A stretch of DNA of 64,000 bases from Siphonodentalium dalli (GCA_032622095.1 CP136066.1:128557917-128621916), one strand, 5' to 3'. Shown: positions 13,101-24,511, counted from the first letter of the stretch. The notes: generated by a model not told the origin, from the letters alone. Translations and numbers: made by a program.

Positions 13101-16100
13101 GCCTTTAAATCTTGTGTTTTCGTAACTAGTGTCAGATCCGCATAAAAAAATACTGTCATATTTTAGACCACACCAACAAATTCAAACTTCACTACAAAGG
13201 GTTAATTCCTGTGCCAATGGCTATCTTACCTATGGGAAATCATAGGGAAGAGGTGTGATGATTTTTTTATGCAAAAAGCACACAAGGCTATTGACCAATC
13301 AGGGCCCAGTGTCTATTTTATTCTCTCCTATATATTCCTCCCGCATCCGCTAGAGGTCTCTCCGAACCTTATTTACACCAGTGTAACCTTTATAAAGCGA
13401 TAGCCCGCTTTTTCGCGGAATAATTGTAACACCCTACATTTTTTCAGAATTGCCCATGAATGAAAAAAATGTGTTCAAAAATAATATCACTTCTGTGGTT
13501 CTTTATTTATCACACACAATTTAACCCCACTCTCTGTAACACATTATTCACAAAAAAGCACATTTTTCCACCACAAGTCATATTCAGGCCCCATTTTCAC
13601 ACAGTTTTTGGGGTCTGGTGTTGCAAACTTGGATCGGCTATGGAAGACTGTACAAGATCCTTTCCATGAGAGAACTTCTGGTGATGTGAGGTCATTGAGT
13701 CCAGATCTGATCAGCTGAGCATCAAGCACATGACTTTATCAGCACATGGAAGACTAAAATATGACATTTTCAGGTCTGCAAGGGTGATCCAAGATAACTG
13801 CATGTGGGTGTATATTGAGTTAGTTGAACAAAGATATGCTCTCTTTGAAATGCTGAAGCATTTTCTTAAATGTGTCCAAGTTTTAGTGCTATTAACCTTC
13901 AAATGGCCATACCCACCAGTGAAAATGAGACACTTTTATTATATATATCTGTATATCACTGGCTATAAAATCCAAAATACTTGTTAGATTAGCTTCTTAT
14001 AACAATTGGTATGTGTGTCATTGACATGCTCATGTAATGGGTAATTTGCATTATCATGTGACAATTACCACCTTGAAATTTTTTGAAAATACCTTGAAAA
14101 ATTGGCATTTTTTATGAAAAATCATACCATTTTTTTGGCCGATGGAAGTGAAAGAAGACATCAGCAGCAAGAATAGCCACACCATGCATGGGAGATTCAT
14201 TGGACTGAAAGACCAGGCTGTGAAAAATGCATTAAAATACTTTAAAGTGACTCCCAGGAATCAAAAATGCCAAAAAGTTCATTTTTCCCTTTAGGTTACA
14301 CTGGTGTAAATGTTTTCCATAGGCCTCAGTGCTAACGTTTTAGCGTATGCTGTTGGCTATATGAACCATGGGTCCAATTTTTTTTTTTAATCTGAAAAAT
14401 TGACATTTCGGGAAACTTTTTACACAAAAAAATCATATCTGTCTAGCAGGGAATTCGCCTTTAAATCTTGTGTTTTCGTAACTAGTGTCAGATCCGCATA
14501 AAAAAATACTGTCATATTTTAGACCACACCAACAAATTCAAACTTCACTACAAAGGGTTAATTCCTGTGCCAATGGCTATCTTACCTATGGGAAATCATA
14601 GGGAAGAGGTGTGATGATTTTTTTATGCAAAAAGCACACAAGGCTATTGACCAATCAGGGCCCAGTGTCTATTTTATTCTCTCCTATATATTCCTCCCGC
14701 ATCCGCTAGAGGTCTCTCCGAACCTTATTTACACCAGTGTAACCTTTATAAAGCGATAGCCCGCTTTTTCGCGGAATAATTGTAACACCCTACATTTTTT
14801 CAGAATTGCCCATGAATGAAAAAAATGTGTTCAAAAATAATATCACTTCTGTGGTTCTTTATTTATCACACACAATTTAACCCCACTCTCTGTAACACAT
14901 TATTCATCAAAAAAGCACATTTTTCCACCACAAGTCATATTCAGGCCCCATTTTCACACAGTTTTTGGGGTCTGGTGTTGCAAACTTGGATCGGCTATGG
15001 AAGACTGTACAAGATCCTTTCCATGAGAGAACTTCTGGTGATGTGAGGTCATTGAGTCCAGATCTGATCAGCTGAGCATCAAGCACATGACTTTATCAGC
15101 ACATGGAAGACTAAAATATGACATTTTCAGGTCTGCAAGGGTGATCCAAGATAACTGCATGTGGGTGTATATTGAGTTAGTTGAACAAAGATATGCTCTC
15201 TTTGAAATGCTGAAGCATTTTCTTAAATGTGTCCAAGTTTTAGTGCTATTAACCTTCAAATGGCCATACCCACCAGTGAAAATGAGACACTTTTATTATA
15301 TATATCTGTATATCACTGGCTATAAAATCCAAAATACTTGTTAGATTAGCTTCTTATAACAATTGGTATGTGTGTCATTGACATGCTCATGTAATGGGTA
15401 ATTTGCATTATCATGTGACAATTACCACCTTGAAATTTTTTGAAAATACCTTGAAAAATTGGCATTTTTTATGAAAAATCATACCATTTTTTTGGCCGAT
15501 GGAAGTGAAAGAAGACATCAGCAGCAAGAATAGCCACACCATGCATGGGAGATTCATTGGACTGAAAGACCAGGCTGTGAAAAATGCATTAAAATACTTT
15601 AAAGTGACTCCCAGGAATCAAAAATGCCAAAAAGTTCATTTTTCCCTTTAGGTTACACTGGTGTAAATGTTTTCCATAGGCCTCAGTGCTAACGTTTTAG
15701 CGTATGCTGTTGGCTATATGAACCATGGGTCCAATTTTTTTTTTTAATCTGAAAAATTGACATTTCGGGAAACTTTTTACACAAAAAAATCATATCTGTC
15801 TAGCAGGGAATTCGCCTTTAAATCTTGTGTTTTCGTAACTAGTGTCAGATCCGCATAAAAAAATACTGTCATATTTTAGACCACACCAACAAATTCAAAC
15901 TTCACTACAAAGGGTTAATTCCTGTGCCAATGGCTATCTTACCTATGGGAAATCATAGGGAAGAGGTGTGATGATTTTTTTATGCAAAAAGCACACAAGG
16001 CTATTGACCAATCAGGGCCCAGTGTCTATTTTATTCTCTCCTATATATTCCTCCCGCATCCGCTAGAGGTCTCTCCGAACCTTATTTACACCAGTGTAAC

Positions 16101-17007
16101 CTTTATAAAGCGATAGCCCGCTTTTTCGCGGAATAATTGTAACACCCTACATTTTTTCAGAATTGCCCATGAATGAAAAAAATGTGTTCAAAAATAATAT
16201 CACTTCTGTGGTTCTTTATTTATCACACACAATTTAACCCCACTCTCTGTAACACATTATTCATCAAAAAAGCACATTTTTCCACCACAAGTCATATTCA
16301 GGCCCCATTTTCACACAGTTTTTGGGGTCTGGTGTTGCAAACTTGGATCGGCTATGGAAGACTGTACAAGATCCTTTCCATGAGAGAACTTCTGGTGATG
16401 TGAGGTCATTGAGTCCAGATCTGATCAGCTGAGCATCAAGCACATGACTTTATCAGCACATGGAAGACTAAAATATGACATTTTCAGGTCTGCAAGGGTG
16501 ATCCAAGATAACTGCATGTGGGTGTATATTGAGTTAGTTGAACAAAGATATGCTCTCTTTGAAATGCTGAAGCATTTTCTTAAATGTGTCCAAGTTTTAG
16601 TGCTATTAACCTTCAAATGGCCATACCCACCAGTGAAAATGAGACACTTTTATTATATATATCTGTATATCACTGGCTATAAAATCCAAAATACTTGTTA
16701 GATTAGCTTCTTATAACAATTGGTATGTGTGTCATTGACATGCTCATGTAATGGGTAATTTGCATTATCATGTGACAATTACCACCTTGAAATTTTTTGA
16801 AAATACCTTGAAAAATTGGCATTTTTTATGAAAAATCATACCATTTTTTTGGCCGATGGAAGTGAAAGAAGACATCAGCAGCAAGAATAGCCACACCATG
16901 CATGGGAGATTCATTGGACTGAAAGACCAGGCTGTGAAAAATGCATTAAAATACTTTAAAGTGACTCCCAGGAATCAAAAATGCCAAAAAGTTCATTTTT
17001 CCCTTTA

Positions 17008-17458
17008 GGTTACACTGGTGTAAATGTTTTCCATAGGCCTCAGTGCTAACGTTTTAGCGTATGCTGTTGGCTATATGAACCATGGGTCCAATTTTTTTTT
17101 TTAATCTGAAAAATTGACATTTCGGGAAACTTTTTACACAAAAAAATCATATCTGTCTAGCAGGGAATTCGCCTTTAAATCTTGTGTTTTCGTAACTAGT
17201 GTCAGATCCGCATAAAAAAATACTGTCATATTTTAGACCACACCAACAAATTCAAACTTCACTACAAAGGGTTAATTCCTGTGCCAATGGCTATCTTACC
17301 TATGGGAAATCATAGGGAAGAGGTGTGATGATTTTTTTATGCAAAAAGCACACAAGGCTATTGACCAATCAGGGCCCAGTGTCTATTTTATTCTCTCCTA
17401 TATATTCCTCCCGCATCCGCTAGAGGTCTCTCCGAACCTTATTTACACCAGTGTAACC
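17008..17458. mobile_element. Last MITE-like segment, forming the array boundary
   Basis: This copy is the same as the internal ones, but its right terminus (17441-17458) is followed by T-ATTGAGCG instead of the usual TTTATAAAGCG. The satellite therefore ends exactly at a transposon terminus and not at a random point in the unit. This suggests that amplification was delimited by, or driven through, the inverted terminal repeats. Confidence 0.8.
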
Positions 17459-17459
17459 T

Positions 17460-17690
17460 ATTGAGCGCTTTTATTAATTAGCTTTCTGACTCCATGCTTT
17501 CAATCTCCATTTGTGGTCAAAAAACTTTTAGCCAAAAGTTTAGCCAAATGAAATTTTAATTAGCCAAATTCGAAACAGATTAGCCATTGGCTAATTTGGC
17601 TACCGACAGCGCGAACACTGGGCACAATCGCAAAATTGTGGAAAGAGGCAGACTATTGGATGGGGAAATCACACACAAAGGCATACAATC
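17460..17690. other. Junction sequence and start of a decayed tandem repeat
   Basis: Unique AT-rich sequence follows the satellite. It includes several TTAGCCAAA motifs and a short palindrome, ATTAGCCATTGGCTAAT, near 17579-17595. From about 17628 it matches the tandem repeat seen at 19821-20780 (AAATTGTGGAAAGAGG and the following ~60 bases). It is the left part of one repeat unit, split by the inserted element that begins at 17691. Confidence 0.7.
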
Positions 17691-17701
17691 GGGAACATGT
17701 C

Positions 17702-17846
17702 TCTATTCCGAAGGTTCGCTATTCCGAAGGTTCACTATTCCGAAGGTTCGCTATTCCGAAGGTTCACTATTCCGAAGGATCACTATATTCCGAAGGTTCG
17801 CTATTCCGAAGGTTCGCTATTCTGAAGGTTCGCTATTCCGAAGATT
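17702..17846 (+). repeat. 16-bp minisatellite, left arm
   Basis: About nine copies of CTATTCCGAAGGTTCG, some with A in place of G near the end (TTCACTATT). It forms the left subterminal arm of the foldback element. Confidence 0.9.
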
Positions 17847-17898
17847 TTTTTAATTTTAAAGGTTAATTCTATATTCAAGTATTGAGAGGGTTCTTTAT

Positions 17899-18798
17899 CA
17901 CCCCATGCATCCGGACATACTCGTAGCGGAAGACATGCTCGTAACGGAATAACCACATGGCCCGCGATTTGCACATCGTCTTTAGTTGTCGTAAGTTATT
18001 TCATAAAAACACGGTTTATGTTACCTTGATTTTTGTTAACGTTAACGGCGACAATCGGTCTACAGAAATGAGCGGTTGTGGTTTCCGCAATCTGCATATT
18101 ACTGTTTGATAATCGGGTTTTATACGAAAATTATGACCTGAAATACTTACTCGGTATAAGTTTTATCAAATTTTAATGAATCTTTGCATTGACATATTAT
18201 ATAACATACAGTCTCTCAAAGTATGATATCTTAGCTTCAAAATGAACTGGACATGTTTGCGATGTCAATCATATTAGTGCCCGAAAAATTAGTTTCCATT
18301 GAGGCACTCACTCGATTTTGGGGTATGTCTATAGCTGGTGCTATAGATATTTCATACCACTGCTATAGACATTCCATATTTTCTTGCTATGACCTGCATA
18401 TATGGTTATTTTTTACTATGGAAAATGTAGATACATGACTGGAAATGTTGTCTATTATATTAAGGGAATATCCGCGGAAATAGCAATGTATGCAAAGACT
18501 AGATTGTCTGGGCTGTTACCACAGAAATCGTAATTTTATGTAAGAAATGCAAATTTTGCCACAATTTTTGGCCTAACTTCCCGGTAAAATAGGATTAAAC
18601 TGCGTCCAGGTTTAAAGAAGTTTGATGTACAGTTGGGTAAATTATAGCCACAAATAATACCACCACCGTCAACCACTGGTATGTGTTTGTTTCGGTGCAA
18701 CATTTGTCTAACCGTGAATGGTGTGCAAATCGCGGGCCATGTGGTTATTCCGATACGAGCATGTCTTCCGCTACGATCATATCCGGATGCATGGGGTG
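17899..18798 (+). mobile_element. 900-bp TIR element, 5-bp TSD family, copy 1
   Basis: The ends are CACCCCATGCATCCGG and its reverse complement, extending to imperfect inverted repeats of roughly 75 bp. These contain the doubled motif GCTCGTAGCGGAA and GGCCCGCGATTTGCAC. The target duplication is TTTAT (17894-17898 and 18799-18803). The interior is AT-rich with no transposase. An inverted copy of the same family with its own perfect 5-bp duplication lies at 60116-60915. CAC termini with 5-bp duplications recall Transib-type elements, but that is only a hint. Confidence 0.85.
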
Positions 18799-18858
18799 TT
18801 TATCACGATAACTCTTTTTTATGAAGGAAATAACTTCTTTTTTTTTGGGCAGGTTACC

Positions 18859-18976
18859 TTGAGATTTAATGTCATTACGTATGACGTTATTTTCCAATAC
18901 ATATTCACGTCAGGCAGTCCACACAATTGCTCTTTCCATACGATGTAATGTCATTGCGTATGACGTTATATCTCAA
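18859..18976. repeat. Small inverted-repeat block with repeated TGACGT motif
   Basis: The outer arms TTGAGATTTAATGTCAT and ATGACGTTATATCTCAA are near reverse complements. Inside, TGTCATTACGTATGACGTTAT occurs twice in direct orientation with one change. TGACGT is the core of a CRE/ATF site, but nothing shows that it is used. Confidence 0.6.
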
Positions 18977-19158
18977 TAATCTTAGAGGCATCATAACAAT
19001 CTGTGCCATAAAATATGATTAAAACAATATATATAGGTCATCACCATTTCAAACGTCTGCATCAGAAGATGCCCATAGAGAAATAGAAAACATCTTAAAT
19101 CATAAAAAGATTCCCCCGTTATATGCCATGGCTCCCAGAATGCAACATAATTCAACCT

Positions 19159-19235
19159 AGTGTATTTTCAATTGAAGGGGAATAACACTATCTTTAAAAT
19201 ATAAAGTTATCCCCCTCCATTGAAAATAATACACT
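19159..19235. repeat. Hairpin-forming inverted repeat
   Basis: Two arms of about 28 bp (AGTGTATTTTCAAT plus GAAGGGGAATAAC, and the reverse complement with small indels) surround a short AT loop. This may be a tiny MITE or foldback remnant. Confidence 0.65.
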
Positions 19236-19685
19236 TCACTTTGCGCAACAAAACCAGATGAACCTTAAGCACAAAAAAACACGTCGTTATCTCAACAAAA
19301 ACAACACACAGTTTATGACATGGGATAAGCTGATTACACAGTGTTAGAGAGCTTCATATTTCAAATGGTATAAATAGTGGCATATATTTTATATATGTGA
19401 TCTGGGGGTTTTAAAATTAAGTGGGCCTTGAATGTTGATGTTTTTTTCAAATACAGATTGCCATTCTCTTACATGTAGTTTATTTCAGTCGTCATGTTTT
19501 TAACTTTCCATAATAAACGATAAACTGATACTCTCTTCTTTATATTAATAACCAACATCTGCGACGGTGTATAAATGTACTAGGCCTATATATGAATACT
19601 AGCGTAATCGTATTTTTCATTTCTCGTGTGGTTTTTGTGGTGGGGTGCAAATTTTGATTCATTTTTGGTTAAATACGCCCAGAAT

Positions 19686-19803
19686 AGAAAACCTTCGGAA
19701 TAGCGAACCTTCGGAATAGCGAACCTTCGGAATAATGAACCTTCGGAATAGGGAACCTTCAGAATAATGAACCTTCGGAATAATGAACCTTTGGAATAGA
19801 GAA
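19686..19803 (-). repeat. 16-bp minisatellite, right arm (inverted)
   Basis: About seven copies of AACCTTCGGAATAGCG and variants, the reverse complement of the block at 17702-17846, ending 8 bp before the element's right end. The arms could form a long snapback structure. Confidence 0.9.
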
Positions 19804-19820
19804 CCCTACCCCATACAATC

Positions 19821-20780
19821 AGCGCTATTGATATTTTTACCAGAAAGTCTCAAATTGGCATTGCAAAATTGTATTTGGTCTTACCTAGATCATGCCATGG
19901 ACCTGTAGTTTGGCTAAATCTACGGCGTTACACAGAGCAGAGAATCATAGCACGATCTAACCGGTAGGTGTTACTGAGAAAAGTGCATCATTTAGAATGA
20001 AAAAAATGTAACAGACGATCACAAAATTCTAGAAAGAGGCACACCGCTGGATGGGGAAGTCACACACGAAGGCATAAAATCAGCGTTATTGATATTTTTA
20101 ACCAGAAGGTCTCAAATTGGCATTGCAAAATTGTATTTGGTGTTACCTAGATCGTGCCATGAACCTGTACTTTGGCTAACGCTACGGCGTTAGCCAGAGT
20201 AGAGAATCATGACATGATCTACCGGTAGGTGTTACAGAGAAAAGTGCATCATTTAAAATGAAAACAAAGTAAAATACAATCACAAAATTGTGGAAAGAGA
20301 ATGGGGAAGTACACATGAAGGCATAAAATCAGCGTTATTGATATATTTTACCAGAAAGTCTCAAATTGGCATTGCAAGATTGGATTTAGTGCGACCGAGA
20401 AAGTTCCCCATGGATTCAGAACGAAAAAAAAATTAACATAGAATCGTGAACTTGTGTAAAGTCGCATACCGTTGGGTGGGGAATTCACAAAGGAAGGCAC
20501 TAAATCAGTGTCATGTATATTTTCGACTAGAAAGTGTCCAATGTCAATGACGATTGCCAAATGGAGCCTGGCCCCTGGGCGATGGAATAAAAAGTGAAAA
20601 ATTCAGAATGAAAAAAATCATATGTAAAATCACGAAGATATGGAACCGCGCTACCGTTGGGTGGGGAATTGACTCAGGAAGACATAGGACAAGGGAAGTC
20701 TGGGTCTTCATGTTAAAAGTTTGTCATTTCCATCGCTGAATGGGTCGTGGGTGCTAATACGTCAAAAAGGCAGAACCAAT
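19821..20780. repeat. Decayed tandem repeat, about 4 units of 165-260 bp
   Basis: Related blocks begin near 17628 (split by the insertion), 20022, 20281, 20447 and 20631. Shared landmarks are a GGTGGGGAA-type motif, GGCATAAAATCAGCG, TTACCAGAAAGTCTC and AAATTGGCATTGCA. Units diverge progressively to the right. No coding sequence was seen. Confidence 0.75.
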
Positions 20781-20886
20781 ATGAAACCATGCCATTGCGC
20801 ATGACAGACATGTGCTTATTTGTAAACAGGAAATGATTTTAATGAAACAGACAACAATTTTTTTTTTTGCACAAATGACAAATGTC

Positions 20887-20892
20887 TTTATT
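20887..20892 (-). terminator. Polyadenylation signal AATAAA
   Basis: A perfect AATAAA on the minus strand starts six bases after the stop codon of the candidate exon at 20898-21090. An A-tract of 11 follows 19 bases downstream (20858-20868). The tract could simply be genomic, or could mean the copy is retroposed. Confidence 0.5.
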
Positions 20893-20897
20893 TTAGC

Positions 20898-21090
20898 TCA
20901 TGAAGGTGCGGATTTCGGAACTTTTGGTGGAATCTTGTCTTTATTGTCACCATAAGAAGAGAACCAAGCATAATCTGGCGCCAGGAGTCCTTTGTCGCCT
21001 GTAAATAGAAAAGGTATGAGCCTCAGATACAAAATGTACACAAGCAATCCGAAACTCAAAAGAGTGTAAATCTTTCGAGTTTCCCCGGAA
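20898..21090 (-). CDS. Terminal coding exon, small single-pass membrane protein
   Basis: A 193-nt exon candidate encodes 63 residues and a TGA stop. A splice acceptor is plausible at 21091-21092 (pyrimidine-rich ATTCTCTAG), with an in-frame stop just upstream, so the frame opens only if splicing occurs. The protein starts SGETRKIYTLL, then has one hydrophobic segment (about residues 9-29: LLSFGLLVYILYLRLIPFLF), then a hydrophilic proline- and lysine-rich tail ending PPKVPKSAPS. AATAAA follows at once. I do not recognise the family; it looks like a small organelle or ER membrane subunit. A GTAAGT donor lies at 21249-21254 behind an ATG frame (21255-21311), but its phase does not match this acceptor, so the first exon is unresolved. 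Confidence 0.5.
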
Positions 21091-21584
21091 CTAGAGAATC
21101 AGAATGCCATTGAACTTGAAGTGCACAAATTCAAGCGGCTGGTAAATCAAATTAAATCGTATTGGGAACCTAAGAACCAATCCGCGCGGTCATGTTATAT
21201 CATTAGTTGATGACTGCATCGAAGTTATTTGAAAACATTACTCAGTTTACTTACATTTGATGATAATCGACGAGAGAAGTTTCGTTGTTGTGCAAAAATG
21301 TCTGCCGACATGCAATCTCTTCCGGGTATGGATCACATGACCGGAGATCATGTGACTGCGAGATCGGCAATTTCCGTCGTCCGATCGCAGCGACCCCTTT
21401 CGTTATAATTGTCACAGAAGTGCAGGCGTGTTATTTGGGTCACAATTACAACTTCCAGAATAAATTTTATGTTTGTTTTAATTTTTGCCTTTCAATTCTG
21501 AGATCAGTTGTATGCTCATTTCAATTTCAACTTTTTAATTATAATATTTTAATTCCAACATTAGACCTTTTTGTAGCAGATTTA

Positions 21585-22050
21585 AAATATTAAAATAAAA
21601 CTATTAAGTTAGAATTAAAATATAAGAATTAAAATGTTAAGTTAGAGTACATAGAATGTAAATAGAATGTAAATAGAATGTAAATAGAATGTAAATAGAA
21701 TGTAAATAGAATGTAAATAGAATGTAAATAGAATTAAAATATAAGAATTAAAATGTTAAGTTAGAATTAAAATGTAAAGTTAGAATTAAAATATAAGAAT
21801 TAAAATGTTAAGTTAGAGTACATAGAATGTAAATAGAATGTAAATAGAATGTAAATAGAATGTAAATAGAATGTAAATAGAATGTAAATAGAATGTAAAT
21901 AGAATTTAAATATAAGAATTAAAATGTAAAGTTAGAATTAAAATGTAAAGTTAGAATTAAAATATAAGAATTAAAATATAAGAATTAAAATGTTAAGTTA
22001 GAATTAAAATTTTAAGTAAGAATTAAAATATTAAGTTAGAGTCAAAATGT
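21585..22050. repeat. AT-rich compound minisatellite
   Basis: Two blocks of eight or so copies of an 11-bp unit, AATAGAATGTA (about 21646-21735 and 21825-21905), are embedded in a longer repeat built from TAAGAATTAAAATGTTAAGTTAG. The order block-spacer-block is itself duplicated. Confidence 0.9.
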
Positions 22051-22082
22051 GAAGTTAGGATTGTGACCCTAATAACCCTCCA

Positions 22083-23613
22083 TAAGATAGTGGAGATAGC
22101 ACAATTACAAGCTGATATATTTAGTAGAATGGTGCAACCTGTTTCCAATCGGAAATGGTGCATATACATTATGTTGGTGGCCATGAATGGCAAAAAATGG
22201 TCAAATTTGACAAAATTAATCACAGTCACCATATCGGAGAGCTCAATCACGCGTTATTCAGTAACCACAACAAATAATTGCGTAATTTAACGCTAAATGG
22301 TGGAACTTGTTGGCTATATATGTGTTGTTTTCCAGAATTACTGACAAATTGGACCCAAAATACAACTTAAAACAGTCATTTACGGTATATAACAGCTGGT
22401 TGCCATGGATACAGAGACCCACATAGCCACCCCAACTCGTAATAGGAACGATCTAGACCAAGGACATGTCCCATGTGCAGAAGGGATGTTATGTTACACC
22501 AGCGATATAGAATTACGGGATATTTGTCTTGTTGAGAAAACGGTACCCCAACTGCCGCCTAGATATATATAAATATATATATATCCGGTACCCCAACTGA
22601 CCACTATATAGGTGGCAGTTTTGGCTGTTGGGGTACCATCTCTGTATATATATGAAGGTGTGTGTGCTTTCGTTTTATTCCTGTATTACAAGTTCCTTGG
22701 GGTCTAGTAGACATGATAGATTCATGTCGGGGTCATCATCCTCAAAGAATTCCAAGGAGAGGCTCCTTTAGAAATCAGTACCGCAACTGCCAAATATATA
22801 TATATATATATATATACAGCCGGTACCCCAACTGACCAGTATATAGGTTCAATATATATATTCATAATTAACTGAAAAATGGAAGTGGGGCTATTGCGAA
22901 AATATCTAGATAGTGGAGATAGCACAATTACAAGCTGATATATTTAGTAGAATGGTGCAACCTGTTTCCAATCGGATATGGTGCCTATACATTATGATGG
23001 TGGCCATGAATGGCAAAAAATTGTCAAATTTGACAAAATTAATCACGGTCACCATATCGGAGAGCTCAATCACGCGTTATTCAGTAACCACAACAAATAA
23101 TTGCGTAATTTAACGCTAAATGGTGGAACTTGTTGGCTATATATGTGGGTTTTTTCAGAATTACTGACAAATTGGACCCAAAATACAACTTAAAACAGTC
23201 ATTTACGGTATATAACAGCTGGTTGCCATGGATACAGAGACCCACATAGCCACCCCAACTCGTAATAGGAACGATCTAGACCAAGAACATGTCCCATGTG
23301 CAGAAGGGATGTTATGTTACACCAGCGATATAGATTTACGGGATATTTGTCTTGTTGAGAAAACGGTACACCAACTGCCGCCTGGATATATATAAATATA
23401 TATATATCCGGTACCCCAACTGACCACTATATAGGTGGCAGTTTTGGCTGTTGGGGTACCATCTCTGTATATATATGAAGGAGTGTGTGCTTTCGTTTTA
23501 TTCCTGTATTACAAGTTCCTTGGGGTCTAGTAGACATGATAGATTCATGTCGGGGTCATCATCCTCAAAGAATTCCAAAGAGAGGCTCCTTTAGAAATCA
23601 GTACCGCAACTGC

Positions 23614-23654
<41 letters not shown>

Positions 23655-24511
23655 CCGGTACCCCAACTGACCAGTATATAGGTTCAATATATATATTCAT
23701 AATTAACTGAAAAATTGAAAATATCTAGATAGTGGAGATAGCACAATTACAAGCTGATATATTTAGTAGAATGGTGCAACCTGTTTCCAATCGGAAATGG
23801 TGCATATACATTATGTTGGTGGCCATGAATGGCAAAAAATGGTCAAATTTGACAAAATTAATCACAGTCACCATATCGGAGAGCTCAATCACGCGTTATT
23901 CAGTAACCACAACAAATAATTGCGTAATTTAACGCTAAATGGTGGAACTTGTTGGCTATATATGTGTTTTTTTCCAGAATTACTAACAAATTGGACCCAA
24001 AATACAACTTAAAACAGTCATTTCCGGAATATAACAGCTGGTTGCCATGGATACAGAGACCCACATAGCCACCCCAACTCGTAATAGGAACGATATAGTC
24101 CAAGAACATGTCCCATGTGCAGAAGGGATGTTATGTTGCACCAGCGATATAGATTTACGAGATATTTGTCTTGTTGAGAAAACGGTACCCCCAACTGCCG
24201 CCTAGATATATATAAATATATATATATCCGGTACCCCAACTGACCACTATATAGGTGGCAGTTTTGGCAGTTGGGGTACCGGCAGTTGGGGTACCGGCAG
24301 TTGGGGTACCATCTCTGTATATATATGAAGGAGTGTGTGCTTTCGTTTTATTCCTGTATTACAAGTGCCTTGGGGTCTAGTAAACATGATATACTCATTT
24401 CGGGGTCATCATCCTCAAACAATTCCAAAGAGAGGCTCCTTTAGAAATCGGTACCCCAACTGCCAGAAATATATATATATACAGCCGGTACCCCAACTGA
24501 CCAGTATATAC

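Larger units (their letters stand above)
1..17459. repeat. 1357-bp satellite array, about 12.9 units
   Basis: The same 1357-bp sequence repeats head to tail from the left edge of the window to 17459. Units look almost identical by eye. The differences I saw are an A-to-C change shared by the units near 4431 and 8502, and a one-base deletion near 13551 that makes that unit 1356 bp. The array begins mid-unit, so it continues upstream. It ends abruptly: identity holds through the inverted terminus at 17441-17458 plus one base, and then unrelated sequence follows. Each unit has a 451-bp MITE-like part and a ~906-bp spacer. Short open frames of 60-85 codons recur in every unit but show nothing protein-like. 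Such homogeneity implies recent amplification or strong gene conversion, unless the assembly has collapsed or expanded the array. Confidence 0.97.
17691..19811. mobile_element. 2.1-kb foldback element with minisatellite arms
   Basis: The element is flanked by the 9-bp direct repeat CATACAATC (17682-17690 and 19812-19820). Joining the flanks recreates the ordinary tandem-repeat unit, which elsewhere reads GGCATAAAATCAGCG, so this is a clean insertion. The termini begin GGG and share TCTCTATTCC in inverted orientation. Just inside lie inverted arms of a 16-bp minisatellite. The interior has no transposase, so mobilisation in trans is inferred. The 8- or 9-bp duplication would fit hAT, P or Merlin-type integration, but the termini do not decide it. 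A second element (17899-18798) is nested inside. Confidence 0.8.

Noticed and set aside
13544-13729. Minus-strand frame (SPEVLSWKGSCTVF... PEYDLWW) in one satellite unit
   Set aside because: The composition looks somewhat protein-like, but it starts at GTG and is only lengthened by that unit's deletion. Without a homologue it cannot be supported.
142-16701. Recurrent 63-85 codon open frames in each satellite unit
   Set aside because: They recur only because the unit recurs. Frames overlap on both strands, have no domain-like features, and one is disrupted by the single-base deletion near 13551.
21249-21311. First exon MSADIFAQQRNF joined to the exon at 20898-21090
   Set aside because: The donor GTAAGT is good, but the exon ends in phase 0 while the acceptor at 21091 needs phase 2. 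The join is not supported as read.
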